8,451 bases of DNA from Gammaproteobacteria bacterium (lineage in GTDB: Bacteria > Pseudomonadota > Gammaproteobacteria > Pseudomonadales > GM7GCV1). Both the position numbers and the translations under genes were made by a program. Under the pieces are notes generated by a model. That model worked only from the letters and a program-made list of their open reading frames with translations, did not search any database and was not told the origin of the DNA. The stretch spans positions 1-8,451 of the forward strand of contig JAURLY010000050.1 of NCBI GenBank assembly GCA_030830945.1, given 5' to 3'. Below, piece by piece: positions 1-6,297 of the stretch. Positions within the stretch are counted from its first letter, which is position 1, and every line of letters begins with the position of its first letter.

Positions 1-232
1 CTGCATCAACTTTCGGATGTCCATAGCCAAGGATATTGGTGCCTATGCCCATTATGCACATGTCTATGTATTCTTTACCGTCGAGATCCCAAACCCTGCA
101 ACCCTTTGCCTTGCTGAAATAGGCAGGCCATTGTTCCGGGAGGAACATTTCTGCTCTTTTCGACAAAAGCATATTTCCTCCGGGAATGAGCTGTTTAGCT
201 TTCTTCCACAATTCCTGACCACTGTTACCCAT
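1..232 (-). CDS. Class III (HemL-like) PLP aminotransferase, N-terminal part only
   Basis: This is the start of a gene that leaves the window at the left edge; 77 codons are visible. The translation begins MGNSGQELWKKAKQLIPGG and continues through NMLLSKRAEMFLP and GCRVWDLDGKEYIDM to NILGYGHPKVDA. The 'IPGG', 'G..vWD.DG.eYID' and 'LGYGHP' blocks are typical of the N-terminal segment of glutamate-1-semialdehyde aminomutase-like class III aminotransferases. The PLP-binding lysine lies outside the window. The ATG is supported by AGGA six bases upstream (239-242). The gene begins 42 bases after the pseF stop on the same strand. Relatives of this kind occur in nonulosonic-acid and other sugar loci, where they are thought to act on sugar ketones rather than in haem synthesis. 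The substrate here is inferred from context only; a genuine hemL is less likely next to pseC and pseF. Confidence 0.85.
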   Translation of the reverse strand, partial: MGNSGQELWKKAKQLIPGGNMLLSKRAEMFLPEQWPAYFSKAKGCRVWDLDGKEYIDMCIMGIGTNILGYGHPKVDA

Positions 233-238
233 GAATAT

Positions 239-242
239 TCCT
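239..242 (-). promoter_or_regulatory. Ribosome binding site of the class III aminotransferase
   Basis: AGGA on the minus strand, six bases before the ATG at 230-232. It fixes the start in the short gap after pseF and shows that this gene has its own translation signal. Confidence 0.6.
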
Positions 243-274
243 GTGCCTATTTACACAATTACACTGGTTACACA

Positions 275-982
275 TTACTGCTTCCTGGTTCCTTGATTGG
301 CAAGGAACAACGCTTCGGCTATAGCCCAGTCGTCCTGGTCGTCAATATCGATAACTTTGCTTTTTGGTAGCAAAAACCCCAAGTACCCACTGTCTGTTCC
401 GGCACCGGTGGAGTTCAGGACAGTATCATAGGGAAAGATGTAGAACGCTCCCGCATCGTAGTATTTTTTCGGGATATCCTGGGACCTCACGGCAAACATT
501 CCGGGATTTAAGGGTTTCAGGGATTTGTCTTCATTCCTGTCATATGCCCACTCGATTGGTACTGGATATTCGACTATGCATTGGAGGGATTTTTTACTTT
601 CAGCTGAATATTGGCCGGATGCTTCAACCAGGTCCCAGGCAGAGAACAATGGCGCGCAGGGCATAAGCAGCCAAACTTCATCAAATATTTCCCCGGCTCT
701 GGCATATTCCTCGAGAACAAACTTCAAGACAGGCATGATAGGAGTGAAATCATCAGCCAAGTCTACGGGGCGCAGGAAGTCGATATTAAATCCAAGCTCA
801 TTCACTACATCAACGATATCCTGACTGTCGGTACTTACGTGGATTTTTCCAAACAGTTGGCTGTCCCTGGCCGCTGCAAGCGGGTATGAAATGATCGGTT
901 TTCCGCAAAAATTCCTGATATTTTTCTGGGGTATTCTCTTTGAGCCGCCCCTGGCCGGAATGATGGCTATTCTGGAAGTCAC
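275..982 (-). CDS. pseF: Pseudaminic acid cytidylyltransferase PseF
   Basis: This 235-residue protein is the length of a CMP-nonulosonate synthetase. PseF transfers CMP from CTP to pseudaminic acid, giving the CMP-sugar used by glycosyltransferases, and acts in the cytoplasm. The N-terminal CTP-binding signature PARGGSKRIPQKN is at residues 9-21. HVSTDS (48-53), a YYDAGAFY block (174-181) and an IDIDDQDDWAIAE segment (211-223) follow the CMP-NeuA/PseF fold. The combination resembles PseF more than NeuA or LegF. The start is GTG at 980-982: an in-frame TAA five codons upstream (995-997) leaves no earlier start, and AGGA (990-993) is seven bases ahead. It follows the aldo/keto reductase by 29 bases. 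CMP-legionaminate synthetase is the main alternative, but PseC nearby argues for the pseudaminate branch. Confidence 0.92.
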   Translation of the reverse strand: MTSRIAIIPARGGSKRIPQKNIRNFCGKPIISYPLAAARDSQLFGKIHVSTDSQDIVDVVNELGFNIDFLRPVDLADDFTPIMPVLKFVLEEYARAGEIFDEVWLLMPCAPLFSAWDLVEASGQYSAESKKSLQCIVEYPVPIEWAYDRNEDKSLKPLNPGMFAVRSQDIPKKYYDAGAFYIFPYDTVLNSTGAGTDSGYLGFLLPKSKVIDIDDQDDWAIAEALFLANQGTRKQ

Positions 983-989
983 AACGTGT

Positions 990-993
990 TCCT
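990..993 (-). promoter_or_regulatory. Ribosome binding site deciding the GTG start of pseF
   Basis: AGGA seven bases upstream of the GTG at 980-982. An in-frame TAA at 995-997 rules out any earlier start in this frame, so the GTG is the best start. Confidence 0.65.
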
Positions 994-1011
994 GTTAGGC
1001 ATGATCGGTTA

Positions 1012-1866
1012 CTACCAGTTCACCGGGTTCAACAGCTGCAAATCTTCTGATTGCAGATATTCTGGCGCCACTACGTCTGTTTTTTTGCAAGCGGAAAGAA
1101 TTTCTTCCAGGTTTTCACGCTTATTGACTCCTACCAGGATGTAGTCAATTCCCTGCACAGCGTTAACGTAGGCAAGGCAAGCCTCCAAATAACTGATACC
1201 GTCACTTGATGTCCACTCATCCAGTGCTTCCCAAAGCAATCGCCACTTGCCGAATTTTTCGATTTTTGTTTGCGTATCCAGCAACAACAGTCCTTGCAGG
1301 AATACTGATCGCACATGTACTTCCACTTTTCGTCCCTTTAGGAAATCAAGGGAACCTGAGGCAATCAATCGCCTGTCCAGCAGGTTAAAAGGAGCCTGCA
1401 CGATATCGAATGCCGCATCCTTGAAATAGTCGAATACTTCATCCGGTGAATAAACGGATATGCCGATTTTTCGAACCAGTCCTTGTGTCTTCAAGTTCTC
1501 CATCCCGGCAAGGATTGCACCGCGGGCAGTGCCGGAGAGTTGTTGTGGCCTGTGCAGGAGCAGTCCATTCAGTGCCGGAATTTTTAGCCTGGAAAGTCAG
1601 GCGGAAACTTCGTTTTCCATCCACCCTGTAATATCCGTTATGGCCGGAACTTCCGGAAGCTTTGAAACCACGCACCATGAGGTCATGTCGCATAATCCCA
1701 ATTTTTCCTCGCTTGTACCGTAACCTATGGCGGTATCAATCATATCGATACCCTGTTCCCGAGCAAGTGAAAGAATCCGCTGCATTTCTTCCAGTGGAAC
1801 CTCGGGCTGTGGACATGCCTTACCGTATGGCATGCCAAACTGGACGGCTCCCAGCGCAAGAGTCAA
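1012..1866 (-). pseudogene. Aldo/keto reductase interrupted by an in-frame TGA
   Basis: This is an aldo/keto reductase of about 284 codons in a single frame, split by TGA at 1597-1599 (codon 90). The first part (1600-1866) has ALGAVQFGMPYG (residues 4-15), DTAIGYGTSE (44-53, with presumed catalytic Asp44 and Tyr49) and VVSKLP with Lys69. After the TGA, with no change of frame, the protein continues LSRLKIPALNGLLLHRPQQL, with the fourth catalytic residue His105 (1552-1554), then VRKIGISVY, QAPFNLLDRR and GVNKRENLEEIL. The truncated product would lack His105 and the cofactor-binding C-terminal half. The start is TTG, overlapping the pseC stop as TTGA, with GGAG (1875-1878) eight bases upstream. 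It sits between pseC and pseF, a position suggesting a role in making or modifying the nonulosonic acid. The lesion could be a nonsense mutation (for example TCA to TGA), a sequence error or, less likely, read-through. Confidence 0.85.
1597..1599 (-). other. Premature TGA stop inside the aldo/keto reductase
   Basis: The codon order is GCC TGA CTT. The frame remains open for 31 codons to the ATG at 1501-1503 and then to the TAG at 1012-1014, with family motifs on both sides. The stop is followed by C, the weakest UGA termination context known in Escherichia coli. TGA ends at least four neighbouring genes here, so it is a normal stop in this genome. Confidence 0.9.
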
Positions 1867-3041
1867 TTTTGAAGCTCCATCATCGCACTGATAACATTTT
1901 GCTGCTCATCATCGGCCAGATCATAATAGAACGGGATACTGAGAGCTTCGCGATAATACTTCAGGGCTTCAGGATAGTCTTCGGGTATGAAACCCAACCC
2001 CCGGTAATAGGGATGCGCAGGAACAGGAATATAGTGTACTTGTGTGCCGATTCCTCGAGAAAATAGTTGGCGCATGAAATCCGCCCTGCTGGTCCCGGCT
2101 TTGCCAAAATCCGCTCTCAAGACATACAAGTGATGTCCACTGGCATCCCGGCCAGATACCTGCGCTGGTTTGATTACATCCTGGCTGGCAAAAGCATTGT
2201 CGTACTGTTTAGCCAATGTTTTCCGTCGCTCCAGGAAATTGTCGATTTTTCGGAATTGTGAAACGGCAAGTGCACACTGGATGTCGGTAATCCTGTAGTT
2301 GAATCCCAATTCCTGCATTTCGTAATACCAGGGATTCTTGAGACTGTTTTCAACTGCCCACTCATCCTGAAGCAACGCGTCATCAAGCTTATTGATGCCG
2401 TGCCCCCTGAGTCGTAGCAGTTTTCTGTAAACTGCTTCGTCGTTGGTTGTAATCAGTCCACCCTCGCCCGCTGCAATGGCTTTTACAGGATGAAATGAAA
2501 AGATCGTCATCAATGAATTCTCGCAACTACCTACCCGCTTTCCTGACGGATAAATCGCGCCGAGGGCGTGGGCAGCATCTTCTATGACAACCGCACTGGC
2601 TTGTCTGGCCAGAACTCCGATCCTTTCCATGTCGCAGGGCAACCCCGCAAAATGAACTGGCACAATGATTTTAATGCCGTCCATGGATTGTAACTTCGAT
2701 TCAATAGCGGTAGCTGAGATATTAATTGTTTCCGGGTCTATATCTGCGAACGCGATTTTCGCCCCCGCGTAGCGTCCAGCATTTGCCGAAGCCACGAAAG
2801 TAATTGGCGAAGTCAGAAGCGTTTCATGGGGCTCTATTCCCGCAGCCAATGCAGCGATATGCAAAGCTGCGGTTCCACTGGAAACCGCTACCGCGTATTT
2901 TGCGCCTACGTAGCTCGCAATGGCATTTTCCAGAATTTCCACCATCGGGCCCTGTGTCAGCCAGCCGCTTTTGAGCACGTCAATGACGGCTTCAATATCA
3001 TCCGTGTCGATATGATGCTTACCGTAAGGGATAAATTTCAT
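1863..3041 (-). CDS. pseC: UDP-4-amino-4,6-dideoxy-N-acetyl-beta-L-altrosamine transaminase PseC
   Basis: This 392-residue DegT/DnrJ/EryC1/StrS-family PLP enzyme catalyses the second step of pseudaminic acid synthesis: it aminates C4 of the 4-keto sugar made by PseB, with glutamate as donor. The N-terminus IPYGKHHIDTDDIEAVI and SGWLTQGP (25-32) are typical of PseC. Further motifs are SSGTAALH (54-61), SPITFVASAN (78-87), VPVHFAGLPCDM (127-138), VVIEDAAHALGA (151-162, with Asp155 expected against the pyridine nitrogen) and FSFHPVKAI (181-189) with the PLP lysine Lys187. The region GFNYRITDIQCAL (246-258) is also conserved. The length is normal and no lesion is seen. AAGG (3048-3051) lies six bases before the ATG. 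The start overlaps the end of the SDR gene by 23 bases, and its stop overlaps the TTG of the aldo/keto reductase, indicating co-translation. Confidence 0.93.
   Translation of the reverse strand: MKFIPYGKHHIDTDDIEAVIDVLKSGWLTQGPMVEILENAIASYVGAKYAVAVSSGTAALHIAALAAGIEPHETLLTSPITFVASANAGRYAGAKIAFADIDPETINISATAIESKLQSMDGIKIIVPVHFAGLPCDMERIGVLARQASAVVIEDAAHALGAIYPSGKRVGSCENSLMTIFSFHPVKAIAAGEGGLITTNDEAVYRKLLRLRGHGINKLDDALLQDEWAVENSLKNPWYYEMQELGFNYRITDIQCALAVSQFRKIDNFLERRKTLAKQYDNAFASQDVIKPAQVSGRDASGHHLYVLRADFGKAGTSRADFMRQLFSRGIGTQVHYIPVPAHPYYRGLGFIPEDYPEALKYYREALSIPFYYDLADDEQQNVISAMMELQN
1875..1878 (-). promoter_or_regulatory. Ribosome binding site supporting the TTG start of the aldo/keto reductase
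   Basis: GGAG within the last codons of pseC, eight bases before the TTG at 1864-1866. The TTG overlaps the pseC TGA (TTGA), a form of translational coupling. With the family-like N-terminus that follows, this favours TTG over any downstream start. Confidence 0.6.
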
Positions 3042-3951
3042 GTATGGCCTTGACTATATTGGTAGTTTCTTCTTCCTTGAGTTTATTCAGGTGCATTGTG
3101 ATATCGCCAAGCGATCTTCCCAACAAATTGGCCACCTTCATGTTTGACATGCTCATGTCGAATGATCTGGCAGTCAATCTGGTCATCTTGCTTAATTGCC
3201 CGAAACATACCAGGCCCTTATCCTGGTGGAAGACCTCTGCCAGTCTGAGTCCGAAATCATGTTTGGACAGACGTTCATCACCAACTATATGGAAGATGCC
3301 GCGATAGCCTTTTTCCAGTAGTGTATGAGTAGAACTTATTAGTTCCGACATGAGGATTGGTGTATACATGACATCTTCAAACAAGGACACTGATTTTCCA
3401 TTTCGTAAAGCCTGGAGGATCGTATCGCTGAAGGATGGTTTGTATGCTGGTCCCCAACCATAGAAATTGGTCCTGACAATGAGTACTTCCTTGTAAGTCT
3501 TGAGTATTTTCTCTTCCGCCCTGGCCTTAGTCTGGGCATAAATGTTCAATGGCTTAGGCGTTTCATCTTCAGATGCCAGAGGTGAGCTACCATCGAAAAA
3601 ATTATCGGTCGAGATATGCACCATCGGTATGCCAAGTTCCCTGCAGGCAAGACACACGTTAACGGCCAGATTAGTATTCACATGTTCAGCCAGCTCACGA
3701 TTCGCCTCGCAAAATTCAATACTGGTGATCCCTGCTGTATGGATGACTGCTTTTGGTCCTATCCGGCCAAGCTGCTCAATAAGCTCACCCACGTTGTCCA
3801 ATGCTATGCTTGATGTTTGCAGATTTTCCGGGGATACCTTTCTTTCATGCAGGTTAAGGACGGGCAGGAAATTTCCCACTGAGTGGTATCCCCAGTTGAG
3901 TCCAAGCAGGCCTGAGCCACCGGTTATGAAAAGCTTATTGGCAGAATTCAT
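3019..3951 (-). CDS. RmlD-like extended SDR oxidoreductase / nucleotide-sugar reductase
   Basis: This 310-residue protein has the fold signature of dTDP-4-dehydrorhamnose reductase (RmlD) and other extended SDRs. The Rossmann glycine motif GGSGLLG is at residues 11-17, AVIHTAGIT at 68-76, HISTDNFFDG (112-121) resembles the RmlD 'STDyVFdG' block, and the catalytic YxxxK is YAQTK (138-142). VRTNFYGWG (159-167) and HIVGDERLSKHDFG (221-234) match the substrate-domain region of the family. It probably reduces a keto group of an activated sugar or an intermediate with NAD(P)H. It is unlikely to be housekeeping RmlD, because no rmlA, rmlB or rmlC neighbour is present. An in-frame TGA four codons upstream of the ATG leaves no alternative upstream start. 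There is no clear Shine-Dalgarno sequence. It follows the capsule-type gene by 40 bases and overlaps pseC by 23 bases. Confidence 0.85.
   Translation of the reverse strand: MNSANKLFITGGSGLLGLNWGYHSVGNFLPVLNLHERKVSPENLQTSSIALDNVGELIEQLGRIGPKAVIHTAGITSIEFCEANRELAEHVNTNLAVNVCLACRELGIPMVHISTDNFFDGSSPLASEDETPKPLNIYAQTKARAEEKILKTYKEVLIVRTNFYGWGPAYKPSFSDTILQALRNGKSVSLFEDVMYTPILMSELISSTHTLLEKGYRGIFHIVGDERLSKHDFGLRLAEVFHQDKGLVCFGQLSKMTRLTARSFDMSMSNMKVANLLGRSLGDITMHLNKLKEEETTNIVKAIHEIYPLR
3048..3051 (-). promoter_or_regulatory. Ribosome binding site of pseC
   Basis: AAGG six bases before the ATG at 3039-3041, inside the 3' end of the SDR gene. It supports this start despite the 23-base overlap. Confidence 0.55.
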
Positions 3952-3991
3952 GCGGTCGAGTCAACAATCAACACATCCGAAATCAAACGGA

Positions 3992-5458
3992 TCAGTCTGT
4001 AAGTCCATGAAAACTCTGTATGGCAGAAGTCAAAGCGTTTGTATAATTCTTGATTTGTTCACGCCTTTGATTTGAATCCTTGCTGGCAAAAACGCCAAGA
4101 TTCACCGATCTTACGGAATATCGATCAAATTCTGAAATGAATGAACGCAGATTGCTTTCTACTTCATCCGGGGACTGCGCCAACAGCGATTCAATAGTTT
4201 CTTTCAGCGATATTCTTTCGTTGAAGCACGGTGTGGACGCACATAGGGAATGCCAGGTCTTTGCAAATGACAATCCGGGTATGGAGCTTAACAGGCCTTC
4301 CCACAAGGAGCTCCCGTTACAGGAGATAATAAGGCTAGCTTGTGACATAAGTTTTGTGCTTGAAAAGGTCTTATCGACGAGAGTTACATTTTTAAGCATA
4401 GCTAGTTGTTTGTAATCAGCTGGCGTCCTAATACCCAATTGCCTGAAGTCGGTAACATCCATATCCTGCCGGGGGTGCTCTTTCACATACAGCATATAGT
4501 TTTCCGGCAATACTGCTGATATCAAATTGATCAGATCAAACTGGTTGTCAAAATATTCAGCTTCCGGCAGTGTTGATCTTTCAGGCTGAAAATGCAGGAA
4601 AAAAACAATATATGGCCGGTCCAGATTAATATTCGCTGTTGATAAATTCCTGTAGGAGCTCTGATTGGCGTTTATCTCAAAATATCGCTTTATCAACAGC
4701 CTTATGGTTTTCAGTCTTCCTAGATGGTAGTACCAGATAGTTACTTTTCTGCCAAGAATGGCTGCCAGGCTTATTCTGACTAGTTTGTACAGACTTCTCA
4801 TACGATTGTATTCGGAAACCCGAGATATAATAGACTTAGAATAGCTCAGCCAGGCACTGTTTCTGCACTCATTCATGCTCAGGGAAGATTCGCTGCCGAC
4901 ATTCAGTGGGAGATACTTCTCGCTATTGCGCCTGAAGTCTGAAGCAATGTAAATCGTGTTGTCTATGAGTGTTCGCCTGGTTATGAAAGTATCGATGGAA
5001 AGGTGTTTCGCCGCAAAATAAAGACACAACTCTGGCGGGAAATGAGGAGTTGCGTGGAAAAAAATGGCTCTGATGTCATTTTGCGCAAGAAAATTAATAC
5101 ACTGTGTTAAAAGTATTCTGAAGTAAGCTTCCTTTTCCTTGGTGGATATTGGATCAACCAGGATTCTGTCGAGTGTCCTGTCGAAATAATACCTGCATTC
5201 GAGGAAAGCCGGATAAATTTCAAAGTAGGATTTTTCATCAATCTCTGCTGAGAATCTCTGGTAACGCCCCGTCAAAATGTATTTGATGTCGAAATCATAA
5301 TATAAGTCGAAATTGATGACATACTTTTCATTTGTTTCAATGTTGTTCGCTGGTGACAACAGAAGTAATTTATTTTCAGTCGTAATGCTCGCAAATACTT
5401 CCAGCAGATAACTGTCTGTAAAACCGGAAAAAAGAACAAAACCATCGCCCTTTTTCAT
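3992..5458 (-). CDS. Capsule-type polysaccharide biosynthesis protein, probable GT-B glycosyltransferase
   Basis: This 488-residue protein has a poorly recognisable N-terminal half and a more familiar C-terminal half. Near residues 282-330 it reads PYIVFFLHFQPERSTLP, then DNQFDLINLISAVLP and YMLYVKEHPRQ. This matches the 'yvyfpLHyQPEatt...D Q...i..La..lP.....yvKEHP' block of capsule and surface-polysaccharide biosynthesis proteins related to KpsS-type transferases. A second block, LIISCNGSSLWEGLLSSIPG (376-395), is the equivalent of the 'GTagwEal..gkP' nucleotide-binding region. No signal peptide or convincing membrane helix is seen, so it is probably cytoplasmic and may be peripheral. The role as a sugar transferase is inferred from these motifs; donor and acceptor are unknown. 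Its ATG overlaps the methyltransferase stop as ATGA. There is no separate Shine-Dalgarno sequence, so translation is probably coupled. Confidence 0.65.
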   Translation of the reverse strand: MKKGDGFVLFSGFTDSYLLEVFASITTENKLLLLSPANNIETNEKYVINFDLYYDFDIKYILTGRYQRFSAEIDEKSYFEIYPAFLECRYYFDRTLDRILVDPISTKEKEAYFRILLTQCINFLAQNDIRAIFFHATPHFPPELCLYFAAKHLSIDTFITRRTLIDNTIYIASDFRRNSEKYLPLNVGSESSLSMNECRNSAWLSYSKSIISRVSEYNRMRSLYKLVRISLAAILGRKVTIWYYHLGRLKTIRLLIKRYFEINANQSSYRNLSTANINLDRPYIVFFLHFQPERSTLPEAEYFDNQFDLINLISAVLPENYMLYVKEHPRQDMDVTDFRQLGIRTPADYKQLAMLKNVTLVDKTFSSTKLMSQASLIISCNGSSLWEGLLSSIPGLSFAKTWHSLCASTPCFNERISLKETIESLLAQSPDEVESNLRSFISEFDRYSVRSVNLGVFASKDSNQRREQIKNYTNALTSAIQSFHGLTD

Positions 5459-6171
5459 AATTTTATGAGTATTGGATTACCCCTGACACCGTCATAAAGC
5501 TCATAATGGCCTGGAAATGTTTCCAAAAACTCCATTGTCGCTTTCCTCGCTCCCGGGAATGGTTCCTCTTCGATGCTTCGTTGCAAAGAGCAATCGTCAA
5601 TCACAATAACGCCACCTTTAAGTACGTGCGTATGCAGCTCAAAAAGCGGCAATTTCACTGATTGATATAAATCGCCATCAAGATGTAGTATTTTGATAGC
5701 GGGTTTTCTTTCCTTGATAGAATGGACCGTATCTTCAAAATACCCCGGGTATATTTCAAGCTGGGACAAATCATCAATACCCGCACTCTGTAAAATATTC
5801 CTGAGGAATTCTTCCGAATACTCGTAACTCTTGTTGGGTGAAACGGCCCACTCTCCCTTTTTGGGTTTACGGAATGATTCATCTTCATTGCTTGGCTCGG
5901 GAAATCCGATAAATGAATCGAACGCCTTGACGCCAGGCTTTCTTTCATTGAACTTTAGATGTCTGTAAAAAGAAACTGCCAGTATGGAGATCAGGCTTCT
6001 TCCCCGACCTACACCAAATTCAAGTACGTCACCCGATGTTACGTTACGGCATACATTGAATATATCGCTCCAGTAAAGAATGTTCAGTGCATTTGGGAAG
6101 TCGAATACATGATACCTGTCATCAACAACCGATGGTTGTTTCAATGGCTTGAAATATGGGTAGTTACTCAT
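5455..6171 (-). CDS. TylF/MycF-family SAM-dependent methyltransferase
   Basis: This 238-residue class I methyltransferase resembles the macrocin O-methyltransferase (TylF/MycF) family, whose members O-methylate sugars and need a divalent metal. The SAM-binding loop is VLEFGVGRGRS (49-59) and KAFDSFIGFPEP (82-93) is the TylF-like post-loop block. LHLDGDLYQSVKLPLFEL (162-179) carries the acidic residues expected to bind metal, and GGVIVIDDCS (186-195) supplies the next Asp pair. FPGARKA (205-211) matches the family's 'fpGa..A' element. The likely substrate is a hydroxyl of a glycan sugar made by this operon; this is inference. Its ATG has AAGG (6178-6181) six bases upstream. It overlaps by eight bases the -1-frame end of the preceding glycosyltransferase, and its stop overlaps the next gene as ATGA. 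Confidence 0.86.
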   Translation of the reverse strand: MSNYPYFKPLKQPSVVDDRYHVFDFPNALNILYWSDIFNVCRNVTSGDVLEFGVGRGRSLISILAVSFYRHLKFNERKPGVKAFDSFIGFPEPSNEDESFRKPKKGEWAVSPNKSYEYSEEFLRNILQSAGIDDLSQLEIYPGYFEDTVHSIKERKPAIKILHLDGDLYQSVKLPLFELHTHVLKGGVIVIDDCSLQRSIEEEPFPGARKATMEFLETFPGHYELYDGVRGNPILIKL

Positions 6172-6177
6172 AATGGC

Positions 6178-6181
6178 CCTT
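6178..6181 (-). promoter_or_regulatory. Ribosome binding site of the methyltransferase
   Basis: AAGG six bases before the ATG at 6169-6171. It lies inside the out-of-frame tail of the upstream glycosyltransferase, in the same arrangement as the pseC site. Confidence 0.55.
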
Positions 6182-6297
6182 GATTATGTATTTGAATTGA
6201 GAAATACCGCTCCTGTTGAGCCTGGCTATATTGCCAAGATACTCATCCCTGAATGCAAATAAATTTTCGAGTACCGTATCGATATCGGAATCCTGGT

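Noticed and set aside
233..274. Transcription terminator after pseF
   Set aside because: The gap has no GC-rich hairpin followed by a T run, and the next gene has its own ribosome binding site on the same strand, so the operon probably continues.
17..370. Plus-strand open frames, including those at 17-370, 364-666, 3542-4075 and 4080-4415
   Set aside because: All lie opposite well-supported minus-strand genes and lack recognisable domains or ribosome binding sites. They are read as shadows.
1552..1599. Selenocysteine at the internal TGA of the aldo/keto reductase
   Set aside because: Downstream of the TGA only a weak imperfect hairpin is visible (around GCACT...ACTGC with a C-C mismatch), and the position is not a catalytic residue in aldo/keto reductases. 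A SECIS search and a check for selA/selB in the genome would settle it.
1597..1599. Alternative genetic code with TGA read as an amino acid
   Set aside because: TGA is the terminator of the dehydrogenase, the methyltransferase, the capsule-type gene and pseC, all at natural family ends and three of them in 4-nt overlaps, so TGA is a normal stop here.
1439..1693. An 84-codon minus-strand frame across the broken aldo/keto reductase
   Set aside because: It overlaps the reductase in another frame and has no family character, while the reductase frame carries conserved motifs on both sides of the TGA.
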